DNA of 64,000 nucleotides, taken from Welwitschia mirabilis. Lineage: Eukaryota; Gnetophyta; Gnetopsida; Welwitschiales. Made by a program: the position numbers and the translations under genes. Location of the stretch: the NCBI GenBank assembly GCA_051453625.1, contig JBOZIK010000001.1:48401235-48465234 (forward strand). The letters are read 5' to 3'. This document shows positions 21,701-34,199 of this stretch, piece after piece. Numbering within the stretch: the stretch's first letter is position 1; each line of letters begins with the position of its first letter. Below the pieces are notes generated by a model that saw only the letters and a list, made by a program, of their open reading frames with translations, was not told the origin of the DNA and searched no databases.

Positions 21701-24560
21701 CTTCCTTAAGGTAGATTTTATGGTGGTGGAAAAGGTAGTTATAGTTCCCAAAATATTTTCTCACCCTAAAATAATTCATAACATTAAAAATAAATTAGGA
21801 AATACTAGTATTTACATAAAAGAGATTATGTTGTTAAGAATTGTAAAAAGAGAAGATTCATTAATGCCAATAAAGATAATGTAGCTAAAACTAAAAAATC
21901 CTTAAAATAACTTAGTCTAAAAGAATAATTCAATTAAAAGCAAGAATGATGGGTTTAGGAAGGAGTATTTATTATTATTTTTAAATAAATCATTTCTAAG
22001 TATATTAACAGTGAATTCTACAGGCATATCACCTATTAAAAGGATTTGTTTTAAGATCATGTAGAAGATGATCATGAGGTTATTATCTTCGATGAAGGTA
22101 CCTCACACAAAATAAAATAACATAGCATACTTTTGTAAAAAATTACAAAGGTAAATATTTCAATAATGATGTATTTTAGTTTTCTAATGGCTATTACAAC
22201 TTTATTGGCCTAGAACAATTGATTAGAAATGGAGTTAAATCTAAATATTACAATTAAAAATGTATCTTATGTATGAGTAAACAAATTCGTGAAGTGCCTA
22301 AAATACAAAATAACCTCTACCAAATCCTTTTTGAAAAAGCCCTTTTTTCTAATAAAAATGGCTTTTGGACATGACATAGACATCTTGATCACATATCCTC
22401 AAAATACATGAAAGAGATGATCCAAAATAATCTTGTGAGAGGATTACCAAATCTTCAAATATATCCCATAGAAAATTAAAAAAAAAGGAATTTTTAAAGA
22501 GAAGCAAAAAAGAGTTCCCTTTTTAAAGATCAACATAAGATCATGACTACATCTATTGTTAATTTCTTTAATTATTTTAACTGCTTCATTACTTCAAACT
22601 AGGGTGGATGTACGTATTTTATTACTTTTATCCATTATTATTTTCTTATTTATCATGTTTATTTTTTAATATATAAATCTTAAGATTTATAATCTTTTAA
22701 AGTATTTTAAAGATAAGATAAAATGAAAATAGGTTATAAAATCAAGTGCTTAAGGATTGAGAGAAGAGATAAGTATTTATCTTATGAATTTCAGTCTTAT
22801 TTAGAAAATTGTGGTATTAATCATCAATTACAAATAGTATATACTTTTGAACAAAATGGAGCAACTAAAAAAAATGATCTTTATTTGATATTGCTAGAAC
22901 AATCCTCCTTCAAGCAAATATAAGAAAGGTATTTTGGACTAAATCTATCAAAAGTGATAACTACCTATAAGGTTATATCATTACACAACATGTTGATCTC
23001 TATACCCCAGTAGCAATGGTATGTTATCAAATGAAATTTATCTCACTCATAAATTTTGGGTTTCATATTCTTTATTAAGAATATTAATTCCAATCAAGAT
23101 AAGTTAGAATATAAAATAAGACTTTGTATTTTTCTTGGTTATTTTGATAAAAGTAATATCATAAATGCTATAATCTTGATTTCACAAAAGTACTAGAAAG
23201 TTCTAATGTTAAATTTACTTTTGATGAGTTTAAAATTTCTAGTTGTAAAAGTAAGTTTAGAAATATTTTTATTTACTAAATTAAGATCTTGATTTTTAAA
23301 TAAATATTAAAAGATTAAGATTTTATTATGATAAATCCAATATCATAAGTCCTATAGATGCTCCTCTGACTAAAAGAAGGCAACAACAAAATCTTGTTAC
23401 TATTGTTGAATAAAGGTATTTAATAATATTTTAAAAGAATACTTGGCCTTTAGTTATAAATCTTTAAATCTAAATCCTATTTACTTTAATTATTCTATTA
23501 AATATATTCCTTGAGTAAAAACCATAGAAGAAGAAATCATTTAAATTAGAAAGAACAAGACTTGGATATTTGTTCTTGAGATAAAGAATAAAAATGTTAT
23601 TAGCACCAAGAGAATTTATAGAACTACATATAACTATGATAATATAATTAATAAATATAAATTTCATCTTGTTAGTTTTGATTATGTATAGTAGGTAAGT
23701 CTAAACTATGAAAACATATGCGTCTATTCGTTTAGTCTCCTTACATATGCCTTCAATATTCACATAAATGTTTAACAAATAAATATTAAATTAGCTTTTT
23801 TAAATGGGATTATTAAAGAAGTTTAGATATTTTAACCTTAAGGATTTAAAGATAAATAATATAATGCCTATTACTCAAGAAGGATTCATACAGTTTAAAA
23901 CAAGCCTTAAGGGCTTTGTTTTCTAGACTAAATACCTATTTGAGAATTTATGGTTATAAGAGATGCTTTACTAAAAATGTCTTATGTAAGAAACTATCTA
24001 AGATCATTCTATTTTTGTCTTAATTTGTGTTGATGGAATATTTTTTAATTAAACAAATAAACATCTTAGAGACATCATAAGATCAAAATCCTATAACTTT
24101 TAAGAGGTTTCTTTCTAAATCAAAGCAAGTATGATTCTTACGTGTTGAAGAAATTTAATATGCATGAATCTAAATCTATTTCTACTCCTTTGCTTAATAA
24201 TCATACTCTAGAAATAATATATGGAAGGAGATAATGTAGATTCACATGTGTATATATCCATGATTAGAGCCTTATGGATCTAACAACAATTAGACCTAAT
24301 AGAGAAGATTTTGTTAATCTTGCTTCAAGGTTATACCATCTTTAAAGAAACATGTTGATGGAATGAAATAAATCTTTTATTATGTTAATGAAACATAAAA
24401 TTAATGTTTCTTTTATGAGTTCAAAAATAAGACTCAATTAATTAACTATGGTAATACATAGTGGTAGATAATATTGATAATAAAAAGTGCACCGCAAGTT
24501 ACATCATGATGCTCAGTGATAGCTTCTTTTCTTAGGAAGGAAAAAAATAATCATGTTATT
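21700..24560 (+). pseudogene. Copia-E pol remnant
   Basis: Decayed Ty1/copia polyprotein on the plus strand. In order: zinc-knuckle tail (DYVVKNCKKR near 21825), degenerate protease with a VIIFDEGTSHKIK segment (about 22080), the pre-integrase segment (RGLPNLQIYP near 22440; KQKRVPFLK near 22505), integrase core open at 22723-22923 (YTFEQNGATKKN), an IFLGYFDKS-type segment near 23130, RT start (KNKTWIFVLEIKNKNVISTK near 23555), AFLNG-type segment near 23790, the RT C-terminus (QSKYDSYVLKKFNMHESKSI near 24120) and a partial RNase H ending near 24530. Many stops. A purine tract at 24697 (AAAAGGAGGA) may be its polypurine tract. LTRs not recognised. Confidence 0.75.
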
Positions 24561-25139
24561 TTAATGTTAAGTATTTATTAATATTTTTAATCATTCAATT
24601 TTCTATTTTATTTTTTGATAATTTTTATCCTTTTCTTAAGCTTTAAAAATAATACTTTCTAATTGATTATAAATTTCTATATAATCTTTAGATATTTCTT
24701 AAAAGGAGGATCATCTATTACCTAATTTTATTTTCCTTCATAATGGTAGACCTCAGTATCAAAATTAAAAAGAAACTTCATATATATTTTTTGTTTAATG
24801 TTTAAGTTGAATTGTGTAACTATGTGTCTAAGAATTCTTGATCAATTCATACTTGAAATATTCATATAAATAGTAATTCTATAGTCTAAGAGAAAATACT
24901 ATTGTTGCATGTTCTAAATTATGGATATGATTATTCCTTTTATCTATCTTTAATTATTAAGACCCATAAGATATAACTCTTCTTTCTTATTTAAGGACAT
25001 ATATTATTTCTTTTCCTAATGCATTAATGTGTATGTCATATGATTTTCTCTTATCTAGAATTACCAATATAGAAGCATTGGCTAGTAATTTCTTAATTTG
25101 TTAAATTATTCTTTACATTAGTTTATTTATTTTATTTAT
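24561..25139. other. Unrecognised AT-rich stretch after Copia-E
   Basis: No coding signal. It may contain the 3' LTR of Copia-E after the purine tract at 24697, but I see no partner repeat. Confidence 0.4.
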
Positions 25140-25541
25140 TTTCACTAAAAGAATTGTTAAAGAATCTAAAACCTTTAAAAAATTAAAAATGAAACATTTG
25201 TGATATCCTGCAAGTCTTAAAAAACTTCATACCTTTTTTGCATTTGTAGGGACATAAACTTACTACCTAATTTGAAATTGTATACGAAGAAACCATTTTT
25301 CCCCCTAAAAATAACATTGTCTTTTACTCTTATATATCTTATTCATCCTTAGAATTTACAAAATGATTCCATGATGGTTTTCATGATTTTTATAGTTCTT
25401 AAAGTAGATAAATATGTCATCATAAAAACTATTCAAAAACTATCCAAATATAACCAAAAAAAGTATGATTTATGATATTTATGAAAATGGTAAAGGCATT
25501 TGTTAATTTAGAAGGCATAATAGTAAACTAAAAATGTCTAT
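25140..25541 (-). pseudogene. Chromo-F RT, C-terminal half
   Basis: Minus strand FTIMPSKLTNAFTIFINIIN (about 25450-25530), the motif after the RT palm of Ty3/gypsy elements, then a segment where the FLDDI box is changed (F-L-stop-W-H-I near 25400), and EVFxDLQDITN near 25210. The N-terminal half of the same RT is at 31965-33480. Athila-G separates them. Decayed. Confidence 0.75.
25537..25541. repeat. Target site duplication of Athila-G, left copy (TCTAT)
   Basis: TCTAT directly before the TG of the 5' LTR. The matching copy is at 31965-31969. Confidence 0.8.
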
Positions 25542-26888
25542 TGTTAACATGTAAAAATTGATGTTTTGATCATGTTAATTGACTAATTTATCTTAATAAA
25601 AGATATTAATATAATTAATTTATCATAAAAACATGTCTTCTATTACTTTTCTATATTAATTATGGACTTATTATCTTCCTATTGACTTTTTAGGATATTT
25701 ATTGCACTTTGAAGAACATGCTTCAAAATGATGATTATGTAGGCTAAAATGACTGTGCTACCATCCTGGTCATTCAGCACTACCACTCTTTGAGAGAAAA
25801 TCACTTTAATTCTTATGTTACTAACTTGTCATGCAAACTTTAGTCAAACAGAGTTACAGGATTAATTTGATTTGACCCTTGAAATAACTTGCATCTTTGA
25901 TGACATGTGGTGGTGATGAAAATGACATGTAGTGGAGACATGTGGCATTGCTGAGCAGGATAATGATGGAGATACATGATGACAACAATGGTTGGAAAAA
26001 GTAGAAGCATCCAAGAGAAAAGTGTTAGCCTCGTCATAATAATCTCTCCCAAATAAAAGATGATAAATGTTATACCTAATGCCATCATTTTATAGTCGCT
26101 CATCTAATACTACAAAACAAAGACTCGTAATCACCCTCGACCCCCATACTTACCTATAAAAGGGTCTTAATCCCTTCATTATAATATCTTCCATTTTGGT
26201 AAAAGCATAAAATCTTTGGAGCATTAAGTCGCGATGGTCCTCTAAGTGCTTCTTTAGAAACTAAGCTTGCTTTCAAGGATATCTTGAGAAGTCTTTTCAG
26301 CTTCCTTCTATCTCTGATGTAATGTGCCTTTATTTGATTTAATACTTAAGAGTTTTTTTTAATTGCTAGTTACAAATTATTTTGTACTATGAATGCTTAA
26401 ATAACAATGTAACTATCAAGATTATTTGGTTAACTAAGCAAATTCATTAGTTAATTGATCTAAATCTTAGCAATGTTATGGATCTTGAGTACCTAAGATC
26501 CTGACCTTCCATTTTTATTACAAGGTTGTGAAGGATTAGTGACTTTTGAATTAATAAACACTCATATGATAAATGAGATTATGTCATCATAACCCAAGCT
26601 ATCATACATAATAGTATAAAGTTTATTTCAAGATAGTGTAACATATGATCACGTGAGGAATTGTAGAAGAACAAGTTAGGTAAAACTTGAAGCTTTCTTG
26701 CTTTTCACTTTTTTGAGCAAAGTTTCAACACAAAATTCTTAACTTCTTCTTTTTCCTTTCTTTGCTTTATAACTTATGATTAAGTAAGATTATTTAAATT
26801 TTGATTATTCAATCCCAATTATCCTTATGAAATAATGACATTAGATCCTTACCTAGTTTAAATTCAATTCACTATACTCACACGAATA
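25542..26888 (+). repeat. Athila-G 5' LTR
   Basis: TGTTAACATGTAAAAATTG at the start. TATA-like CCTATAAAAGGG at 26153-26164. Aligns over its length with 30620-31964. A minus-strand open frame at 25840-26103 lies inside it and is not a gene. Confidence 0.85.
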
Positions 26889-26895
26889 AGGCTTT

Positions 26896-26913
26896 TAGTA
26901 TCATTGCTTAGGA
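26896..26913 (+). other. Athila-G primer binding site, tRNA-Asp type, decayed
   Basis: TAGTATCATTGCTTAGGA against the expected TGGCGCCGTTGCCGGGGA. Nearly all changes are G to A or C to T, the pattern of methylcytosine deamination. Confidence 0.7.
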
Positions 26914-27362
26914 TAATGGCATGGTAACTGCTCAAAAAGAGCATGCATTTTTCTTTCTTATAACCTTTTTAATTAGTTTTTATTTTTCCAATGGTGAGTA
27001 CTAATCCACTCCAGTGGTATCTGAACTAGTTGTATTTTTCTTTTTTAAAGTGTTTGTTTTCCTTTTATTTCTTTCCAGTGTTGGTACTGGTTCTTTCGAG
27101 TGATACCCAAATTAGTTTAGCTTTAAGTTTGTTTTAGGTTTCTTTGCTTTAACTTGATTTGTGTTATAGGTTTAAGAAGTTTTTTGTAGGTTGCAAAAAA
27201 GGAGCAAAGAAACTAAAATTTAATACACTCTACATGATTTTTATTTTCTATGTTTTTAATTCATGTTTTAATTTCTTATGCATGTTTATTATCATGAACA
27301 CTAAAAACACTAAAAAGTTTTATAATTTAATTTTCATTAAGATTGGTTTTGTGTCCACAGCC

Positions 27363-27406
27363 ATTTTTATTTTTATTTTTATTTTTATTTTTATTTTTAT
27401 TTTTTC
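27363..27406 (+). repeat. (ATTTTT)n microsatellite, about 7 units
   Basis: Perfect hexamer repeat inside the Athila-G leader. It creates the IFIFIFIF tail of an open frame at 27159-27419, which is therefore not convincing as a gene. Confidence 0.9.
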
Positions 27407-27672
27407 TATGGCCTTGTAACATTGGACACTTTGTAAGAATTGTGCAAATTCTTAGAACTTCAGTAAAGCTATAATTCTCATCTCTACTAGTGTCACTACC
27501 TTGCTTGATTAGTGTTACCTACCTTTCTACTTAAACCTCTCTCAAACTTTGCATAGAGACTTATATAACCTCTTTGAAAGCTTTTTAATCTCAAGCCTCT
27601 TCTAAATATTTAAGAAGTCATGAAAATATAACCTATTAGTGCACCTCATATACCATTTTCTAAAAACTTGAT

Positions 27673-28380
27673 ATGGGTTGGAAATGTGATACTTTTGGGA
27701 GATTGTATGAAATACCTTATAAACCCTACTTTTCCTATGAAAACTATGAAAATACCTATAACATACCCCATTACATCCAACCTAAAACTATAGAAGATTA
27801 TAGGGGACTACATCCAACACAATTACAAAAGTCCTTCACCCTCCTTTCCATATTCATTTAATCAAAACCTTCCACATATAAATCAAACTCATTATACCAA
27901 ATTTGAAAAACCTTATCTTCAATAATAGTTTGATCCCATACCTTCCATTGACCCTTATGATCCTTACCCATCATCATTTAATCCTTATTCTCCATATTCC
28001 TACATCTAATAATAATATTCATTCACTCCATTTGAGGATTTAGTAAGAAAATTTGTGGATACTTAAGTCCAGATTAACCATAATCATGAAAGAAATTTTA
28101 AATAACACTCCTATCCCCTAAGTAATATTGAGTAAATTCTTCAAACCCACACCCAAATGTGCTAAAAAATAATCCATAATAGTGCTGAAATCATTGGGAT
28201 TCTCAATGAACATAAGGAAGACCTACCTATAATCCATGAATCTAAGAGCCTTGAAAAATTTAAAAGGATTAAGAATAGTGAAACTAATGTTACTTAAGCC
28301 ACATCTTCTAGGAATGGAGAAGAAACTAATGAGGAAATTCATGAGGACCTTAACTTTAGTGACATACTAATTGATTATTC
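27673..28380 (+). pseudogene. Athila-G gag C-terminal/linker remnant
   Basis: Open at 27673-27861 (MGWKCDTFGRLYEIPYKPYF at the start), followed by a broken region with FEDLVRKFVDT near 28030 and an EEIHEDLNFSDILIDYS segment near 28335. This order resembles the gag-protease linker of Athila/Tat elements. No protease DSG motif is seen. The gag N-terminus is not recognised. Confidence 0.5.
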
Positions 28381-28599
28381 ATGAGCAATCTATACTTTGG
28401 TAGAAGATTAAACATATTAGAGGATGATTAAACATCAAATAATGAGAAACCATTTTAAAAAGGTTATACCTTAAAAAGTTCTATAATAAAGGATAAGCTC
28501 TTCAGCAATATCAACAAAGAGAACATTAAATTACAATCATTATTGCTTAAAGATAAATCCCATAGTAACCTTAGTAAGGAAAAGAATATTATCACATAA

Positions 28600-29360
28600 G
28601 CCATTCATATTACACCTCATAATCCACCCTATGAGAAATCCTCATCATTTTATCAACAAGTCCATGGACTAACCATTGTATCTTCACCTTTATCTATTAA
28701 GAAAAACCCAAGCCTTAATAAAATAAACAAACCTTCTTTATAATTGAAACCAACTTTCAAAGACCTTAATTCTCTTGATGAACATTTACCTTAAGTAATT
28801 ACCAATTCATCTTTGTCTTCCTCTGAAAATGATGTCTTGTAAAAGTTGTTAAATAAACATAAAAAAGCTAAGGGATGAACTATTTCTAATTTTAAACATA
28901 TAAATCTTTTTGCTTATACTAATGTTCTTTCTAATTTCATGGACTCTTGCATAAAATCTATATGGATTTTCTCCTAGTTAAAAAGGATTTGTGAAATTCT
29001 AAATCATCTAATGTTCATTTCCACATTCTTGATCCTATACACATGTACCACCTTAGAGAATTTTTAGTTCCATTTTATAAATTATAATTTTCTTTTAAGA
29101 TATAAGTTTCTTTTAGGCTACAATCAATTTAGGGAAAAACAAAAACATTTGTGCTTGATGGTCTCTCTTGCCTAAAACATTCTAAGCACTACCACTTGTA
29201 TAATCAATGCCTAAAACTCTTTCACTCAGGAAATCCCAAATTTTATCCTTTTAAGCCTTTTCATTCACCCCTCTCATTTCTTAGTGATTCTACTAAGATA
29301 AAAAACTATTCACTTTGGTCATTCATCTATGAATTCATGAGACTTTCAAAGCTAGATTAA
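28600..29360 (+). pseudogene. Athila-G RT N-terminus joined to integrase C-terminus
   Basis: Near 28740-28920: LKPTFKDLNSLDEHLP, SSLSSSENDVL and NKHKKAKG followed by TISNFKHI, typical of the start of Athila-type RT. Only about 250 bp later, within 29151-29360, HLYNQCLKLFHSGNPK resembles the integrase C-terminal LYNSRLKLFPGK-type motif. RT palm, RNase H and the integrase core are missing, indicating an internal deletion of about 2.5 kb or more compared with family members. The integrase match is short and less certain. Confidence 0.5.
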
Positions 29361-30611
29361 TGGCCCTTAACAAAAATCAATAATAAATGATCTTATTATC
29401 ACTTAAGTAATAGTTATAATTAAATTTACTTATGAATGTTTAAAGAAGAGTTATGCTTACTTTTAGTTTGATTGTTAAAGGCACAATCGCTTAATTTCTT
29501 CGATGTCAATAAAATAGGACTAGAAACTTGAAATCTGCCTTTGTATTATGATCCTTCTATTTAAATCTTTTGATAGGGACAAGATTTTTCTCAATTAGGC
29601 TAATGAGTTAATGACCCCTCTAATGTGCATAAAAAATGAATATGAGAAGATTTACAAAAGAAAAATCATATATCTTTTCTTCAAATGCACTTGTTGATTG
29701 GGTTTAATTAGCTACAATACGACTATGAATACTTATTAACAATGTAGTTGTAGCAATCTAATTATAACATAATCATCTATATCAGGGCTATAAATATTCG
29801 CTTATAATGTAGCACAGATTTCTTCATAAGATAATATGCCTAACTCTATTTGAATAAAATGTCGTAATATTGGATTCTTAATGTGATTGAAATGATTAAA
29901 CTAAGAACATATACACTAGTGGAAATAGAAAACAAAGAAAAGAAAAAGGTGGGCATCAGAGGCCTTTTGTGTTCTATTGTCTTTTAACCTTCATACTTAA
30001 GATTTATTATGATTTCTTGAATTCTTATAAGTTACTTGGTTGATACTATGATTATTTGATAGTGATATCCACAAAAAAAATACAAAAACATAATAAGGAT
30101 CATTAACTTAGGTAGGCTTGCTTATTTATTCCTCGATTTTATGGCTAAGTCCTTTACCACATTTTCATTATCCATCTCCATCATCCATTTCAATTTACCC
30201 CCATTTTATAAGAAATAAATCATAAGGCATAAGCCATCTTTACTTAGAATTTTTATCAAGAAATAAAATGGTCATTTTGCATTAGTTGGCTCTCTTTTTA
30301 TAACTTATTTGCATTAGTTTGCATTATTTTTAATACAAGGACTTGTTGAGATTTTTCTAAGGTCATGTTCTCAAAATTGTTTTGACAATTTATATCATAA
30401 GAACTTTGAGAACAAAGTTTAGTTTTGATTAGGGAATATGATATCTATTTTCAAATAATTTTTAAATTTTAATGCCTTAATTTTAGAAAGTTGGTTATAA
30501 ATTTTTTAAAAATATATTATTTTTACACTTGAGTATTTTGTCTTAGATAATTTTCCCATGTTAAACATTTCATTATCAACTTTTTACTAAGGATCTAGCA
30601 AAATTCTATTT
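29361..30611 (+). other. Athila-G 3' region, no coding signal
   Basis: About 1.25 kb between the pol remnant and the polypurine tract. Athila elements often carry an extra ORF here, but I see only stops. Confidence 0.5.
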
Positions 30612-30619
30612 AAAGGGTA
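30612..30619 (+). other. Athila-G polypurine tract, short
   Basis: AAAGGGTA directly before the TG of the 3' LTR. Confidence 0.5.
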
Positions 30620-31964
30620 TGTTAACATATAAAAATTAACATTCTGATTAATTTAATTGATTAATTTATCTTTAATGGAAGACATTAATATAATTGATTT
30701 ATCATAAAAACATGTCTTCTATTACTTTTCTATATTAATTATGGAATTATTGTCTTTCCATGGAATTTTAGGATATTTATTACACTTTAAAGGACATGCT
30801 TTAAAATGGTGACTATCTAGGCTAAAATGTTAGTGCTGTTATCTAAGTTACCTAGCACTGCTAGTATTTGAGAGAAATCACTTTAATTCTTACATTCTTA
30901 ACTCATCATGTAAAATTCAATCAAATGGAGTTATGGGATTAATCAGATTTCACCTTGGAAATAACTTGCATCTTTGATGAAATATGGTGATGATGATGAT
31001 GACATGCAACAATGCACGTGGCATTGCTTAGTGGGATGATGGTGAAGACACATGGTAATGACAATGGTTGGCAGAAGTAGTAGCATCTAGAAACCAAGTG
31101 TTGACCTCATTATGATGATTTCTACTTAATAAAAGATGACAAACATTATACCTAATGCCATTACTTTGTAACCACTTACCTAACACTATAAGCTAAAGGC
31201 TTGTAACCATCCCCTGCTCCCATCCTTACCTATGAAAGGGCCTTAAAACCTTCATTGTAATATATTTCATTTTGGTAAAAGCATGAAACCTTTGGAGAGT
31301 TACATTATGATGGCCTTCTAAGTGCTTCTTTGGGGAGTGATCCTACTTTTAAGAATGGCTTAAGGAATCCTTTCAGCTTTCTTCTATCTCTAATGTAATA
31401 TGCCTTCCTTTGATTTAATATTTAAGAGTTGTTTTCTTTTGATTTCTAGTCACAAATCACTTTGTGCTAAGAATGCTTAAGTAATAATGTAACTATCAAG
31501 ATTCTTTACTCAACTGAGTTAATTCAGTAGTCAATTGGTCTAAGTCTTGGTAATTTCATGAATCTTGAGTACCTCGAGTCCTTACTTTTCATTTTTTTTA
31601 CAAGGCTATAAAGAATTAGTGACTTTTGAATTCACCAACACTTATATGGTAAATGAGATTATGTCATCATGACCCGAGCCATCATACTTAATAGTTTAAA
31701 CTTTGTTTTAGGAAAGTGTAGCATATGGTTAAATAAGGAATTATAGGACAAGTCGAGTAAAATGTAGAGCTTGCTTTCTTTCCACTTTTCTAAATGAAGT
31801 TTCAACCCAAAATTCTTAACTTCTTCTTTTTCCTTTATTTAATTTGTAAATTAAAATTAAGTAAGATTGTATAAATTTTGATTATCTAACCCAAATTATC
31901 CTCTAGAAGAACAATACTAGGTTCTTATCTAGTTTAAATCCAGTTCACTGTACTCACAAAAAAA
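30620..31964 (+). repeat. Athila-G 3' LTR
   Basis: TGTTAACATATAAAAATTAA at the start, extending to the A-rich end before TCTAT. The TATA-like box of the 5' LTR is mutated here (CCTATGAAAGGG at 31229). Confidence 0.85.
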
Positions 31965-31969
31965 TCTAT
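31965..31969. repeat. Target site duplication of Athila-G, right copy (TCTAT)
   Basis: TCTAT right after the A-rich LTR end, identical to 25537-25541. Confidence 0.8.
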
Positions 31970-33480
31970 ATCTTATGTGAAAGTTAGTTTTATGAATGTC
32001 TTCTTCTTCTCTCTTGTTCTAATAGTATCCTAACTTTCTATCTATCTTGGAGAATAAATAAAAGGGATTATATATTCTTAGTAATGAGTATTTTTCTTAA
32101 TGGTAATCTTATTTAGTCCTTAGTAATCTATATGTAATGTTAAAGTACTATCATTCTTTTTGAAAAATAATACTAGAGCATCATAAGGAGATACACTAAT
32201 ATGAATGAAGCATAAGAATTTTTTATTAGCTTCTTAAGTTGAAATTTTAATTCTTTCATTTTTATAGGATTCATCCTATAATAAGCCTTTAATATTGAAG
32301 TGGTTCTAAACATTAATTCTATTGTAAAATCTACCTATTTGCGTAAATGCATCCTTTGTAACTCTATGAAAAACACATCTTAATATTCATTCACTACTAG
32401 AATATTACCAAGTAATGTTCCTTTCCCTTTTATATCCACATATCTATGCTATAACAAGAATATTTGATTTCATTTCTCACTTGATTTATTCTAGCTTAAT
32501 TAAATTATGATTTATTGATTTTTGTTGCCTCTTAACTATAACCATTATCCTGTTTACTTTAAGTATCTATCCTATCTCTATAATTTAGAGTGATTTGATC
32601 TTTATTATAAACATTTATTTCCAAACCTATATCACACTCTCCTAAACTCTTCCCTATTTATGATTATTCTAAATTCTAATACTTTTTTATTCATTTTAGG
32701 TATGGACCATTGGTAAGTTTAGCCCTCCTCTTAATTAGAATACAACTTGGATTTTTATTTATCATTATTATAGGAGAAATATAATAATGGATTACACCAC
32801 AATAAAAATTTATATCTACCTGTTTATTATTAATACAACCCTTACCTTTAATTGTTATGTATTAATTATGAACTCCCTAATTTTGTTATATTGCTTAAAT
32901 CTTTCCACATGTGATAGTATAGATTAAGAAAGTTATTGATTTAGACTTTTGTACATATTTTTTTTCATTTAAGATAACATTATATTATGTGTACTCCTAC
33001 TATTTCACAAACCTTCATTTTTGAAAAGAGGGGGGAAGGCCTTTATGTTATTATGATCAATATTCTATATTAGCCTTTTGAATTGACTATTATTGTTACT
33101 TGCTATGAGTCTAGGCCAACTTCTCTTTTAATCAAGATTTTCTCCTTTATTATTTGTTATATTTTATCTTGATTTCTCACAAGGATCTTCTTTTACTTAT
33201 TGTTAAGGATGATAGTATAACAAGTCACATTTGTTAATTAAAATTTAAAAGATCTTTTTATCTTATTGTCTTAGCATCTATATGAATGAATCTTAATAAC
33301 TTGGCTTTATCTACTAATTTATCTAACATTATTAACATAGTAATTACAACTTTTTTAGTAAGCTTAGGATAGAAAACGACTATAAAATATTAAACCTTAT
33401 CCTTTTGATCTAGACTTTTGTGAAAGATGTATCTTAAGTGCTACATGAATTTGATCTGATGTTATGCAACCAAGGTATTG
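31965..33480 (-). pseudogene. Chromo-F gag?/protease?/RT N-terminal half
   Basis: Minus strand RT N-terminus: VDFTIELMFRTTSILKAYYR (about 32290-32350), KMKELKFQLKKLIKNSYASF (near 32225-32285), VSPYDALVLFFKKNDSTL (near 32160-32220), NKITIKKN, and the KREEEDIHKTNFHIRYR segment next to the break at 31969. This matches chromovirus-type Ty3 RT. Upstream (32400-33480) is heavily decayed and should hold protease and gag; I cannot place motifs with confidence. Removing Athila-G and one TCTAT makes the RT frame run on at 25541. Confidence 0.75.
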
Positions 33481-33505
33481 ATATCTTGCATTAGCTAATT
33501 ATACT

Positions 33506-33508
<3 letters not shown>

Positions 33509-33580
<72 letters not shown>
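33509..33580 (+). repeat. (CT)n microsatellite running into a gap
   Basis: At least 36 perfect CT units ending at the N run. Minus-strand open frames over it (ER repeats) are artefacts of the repeat. Confidence 0.95.
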
Positions 33581-33680
33581 NNNNNNNNNNNNNNNNNNNN
33601 NNNNNNNNNNNNNNNNNNNNNNNNNNNNNNNNNNNNNNNNNNNNNNNNNNNNNNNNNNNNNNNNNNNNNNNNNNNNNNNN
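33581..33680. other. Assembly gap, 100 N, between microsatellites
   Basis: Placeholder gap caused by simple repeats on both sides. Confidence 0.95.
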
Positions 33681-33693
33681 CTTTAAAAAAATA

Positions 33694-33757
33694 AATACAC
33701 ATACATACATACATATATACATACATGCATATATACATACATACATATATATACATA

Positions 33758-33830
<73 letters not shown>

Positions 33831-33888
33831 ACACACACACACATATACACATATACATATATACGTGTATATATATATATATATATAC
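33694..33888 (+). repeat. Compound (ACAT)n/(AT)n/(CA)n microsatellite
   Basis: Alternating purine-pyrimidine DNA: ACAT units, then about 20 AT units (33784-33820), CA units, ACATAT units and AT again. Could adopt cruciform or Z-type structures. Open frames here are artefacts. Confidence 0.95.
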
Positions 33889-34199
33889 ACCTCTTAAATT
33901 AGAAATAGTTTATCATATAGCCTTCTTATGTTATTTTAGTATAGAGATTAGAGCTCCTTCTTATGAATTTAAGATATGAACATAAATGAATATAAGTTAT
34001 GAGTTGTTCTCTCTTAAAAATGCATATTTTAAAACTTTAAGTAGAGGTTTAGGATTAAAATTTGAGATACTCTCTTCATTAAAAGGTTATTATTTTGGTG
34101 TTTATGGTAGAGGTTCAAATTTAGGTTCCTATGGTGATGTTTTATGTTTACAATAATATGTATTTCAAGTGCTAATTCCATATGACATTCATGTAATGC

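Larger units (their letters stand above)
25542..31964 (+). mobile_element. Athila-G: Athila/Tat-like Ty3 element with internal deletion
   Basis: Complete insertion of 6423 bp: LTR pair of about 1345 bp, tRNA-Asp-type primer site, gag and pol fragments, polypurine tract, and 5-bp target duplication TCTAT. LTR divergence is about 13% over a 200-bp sample by eye, so the insertion is old. The pol interior is mostly lost, so it is non-autonomous. It lies inside the RT of Chromo-F in opposite orientation. Confidence 0.85.

Noticed and set aside
33495-33979. Long open frames with ER, YI and IHTY repeats
   Set aside because: They are translations of CT, AT and ACAT microsatellites and run through an N gap.
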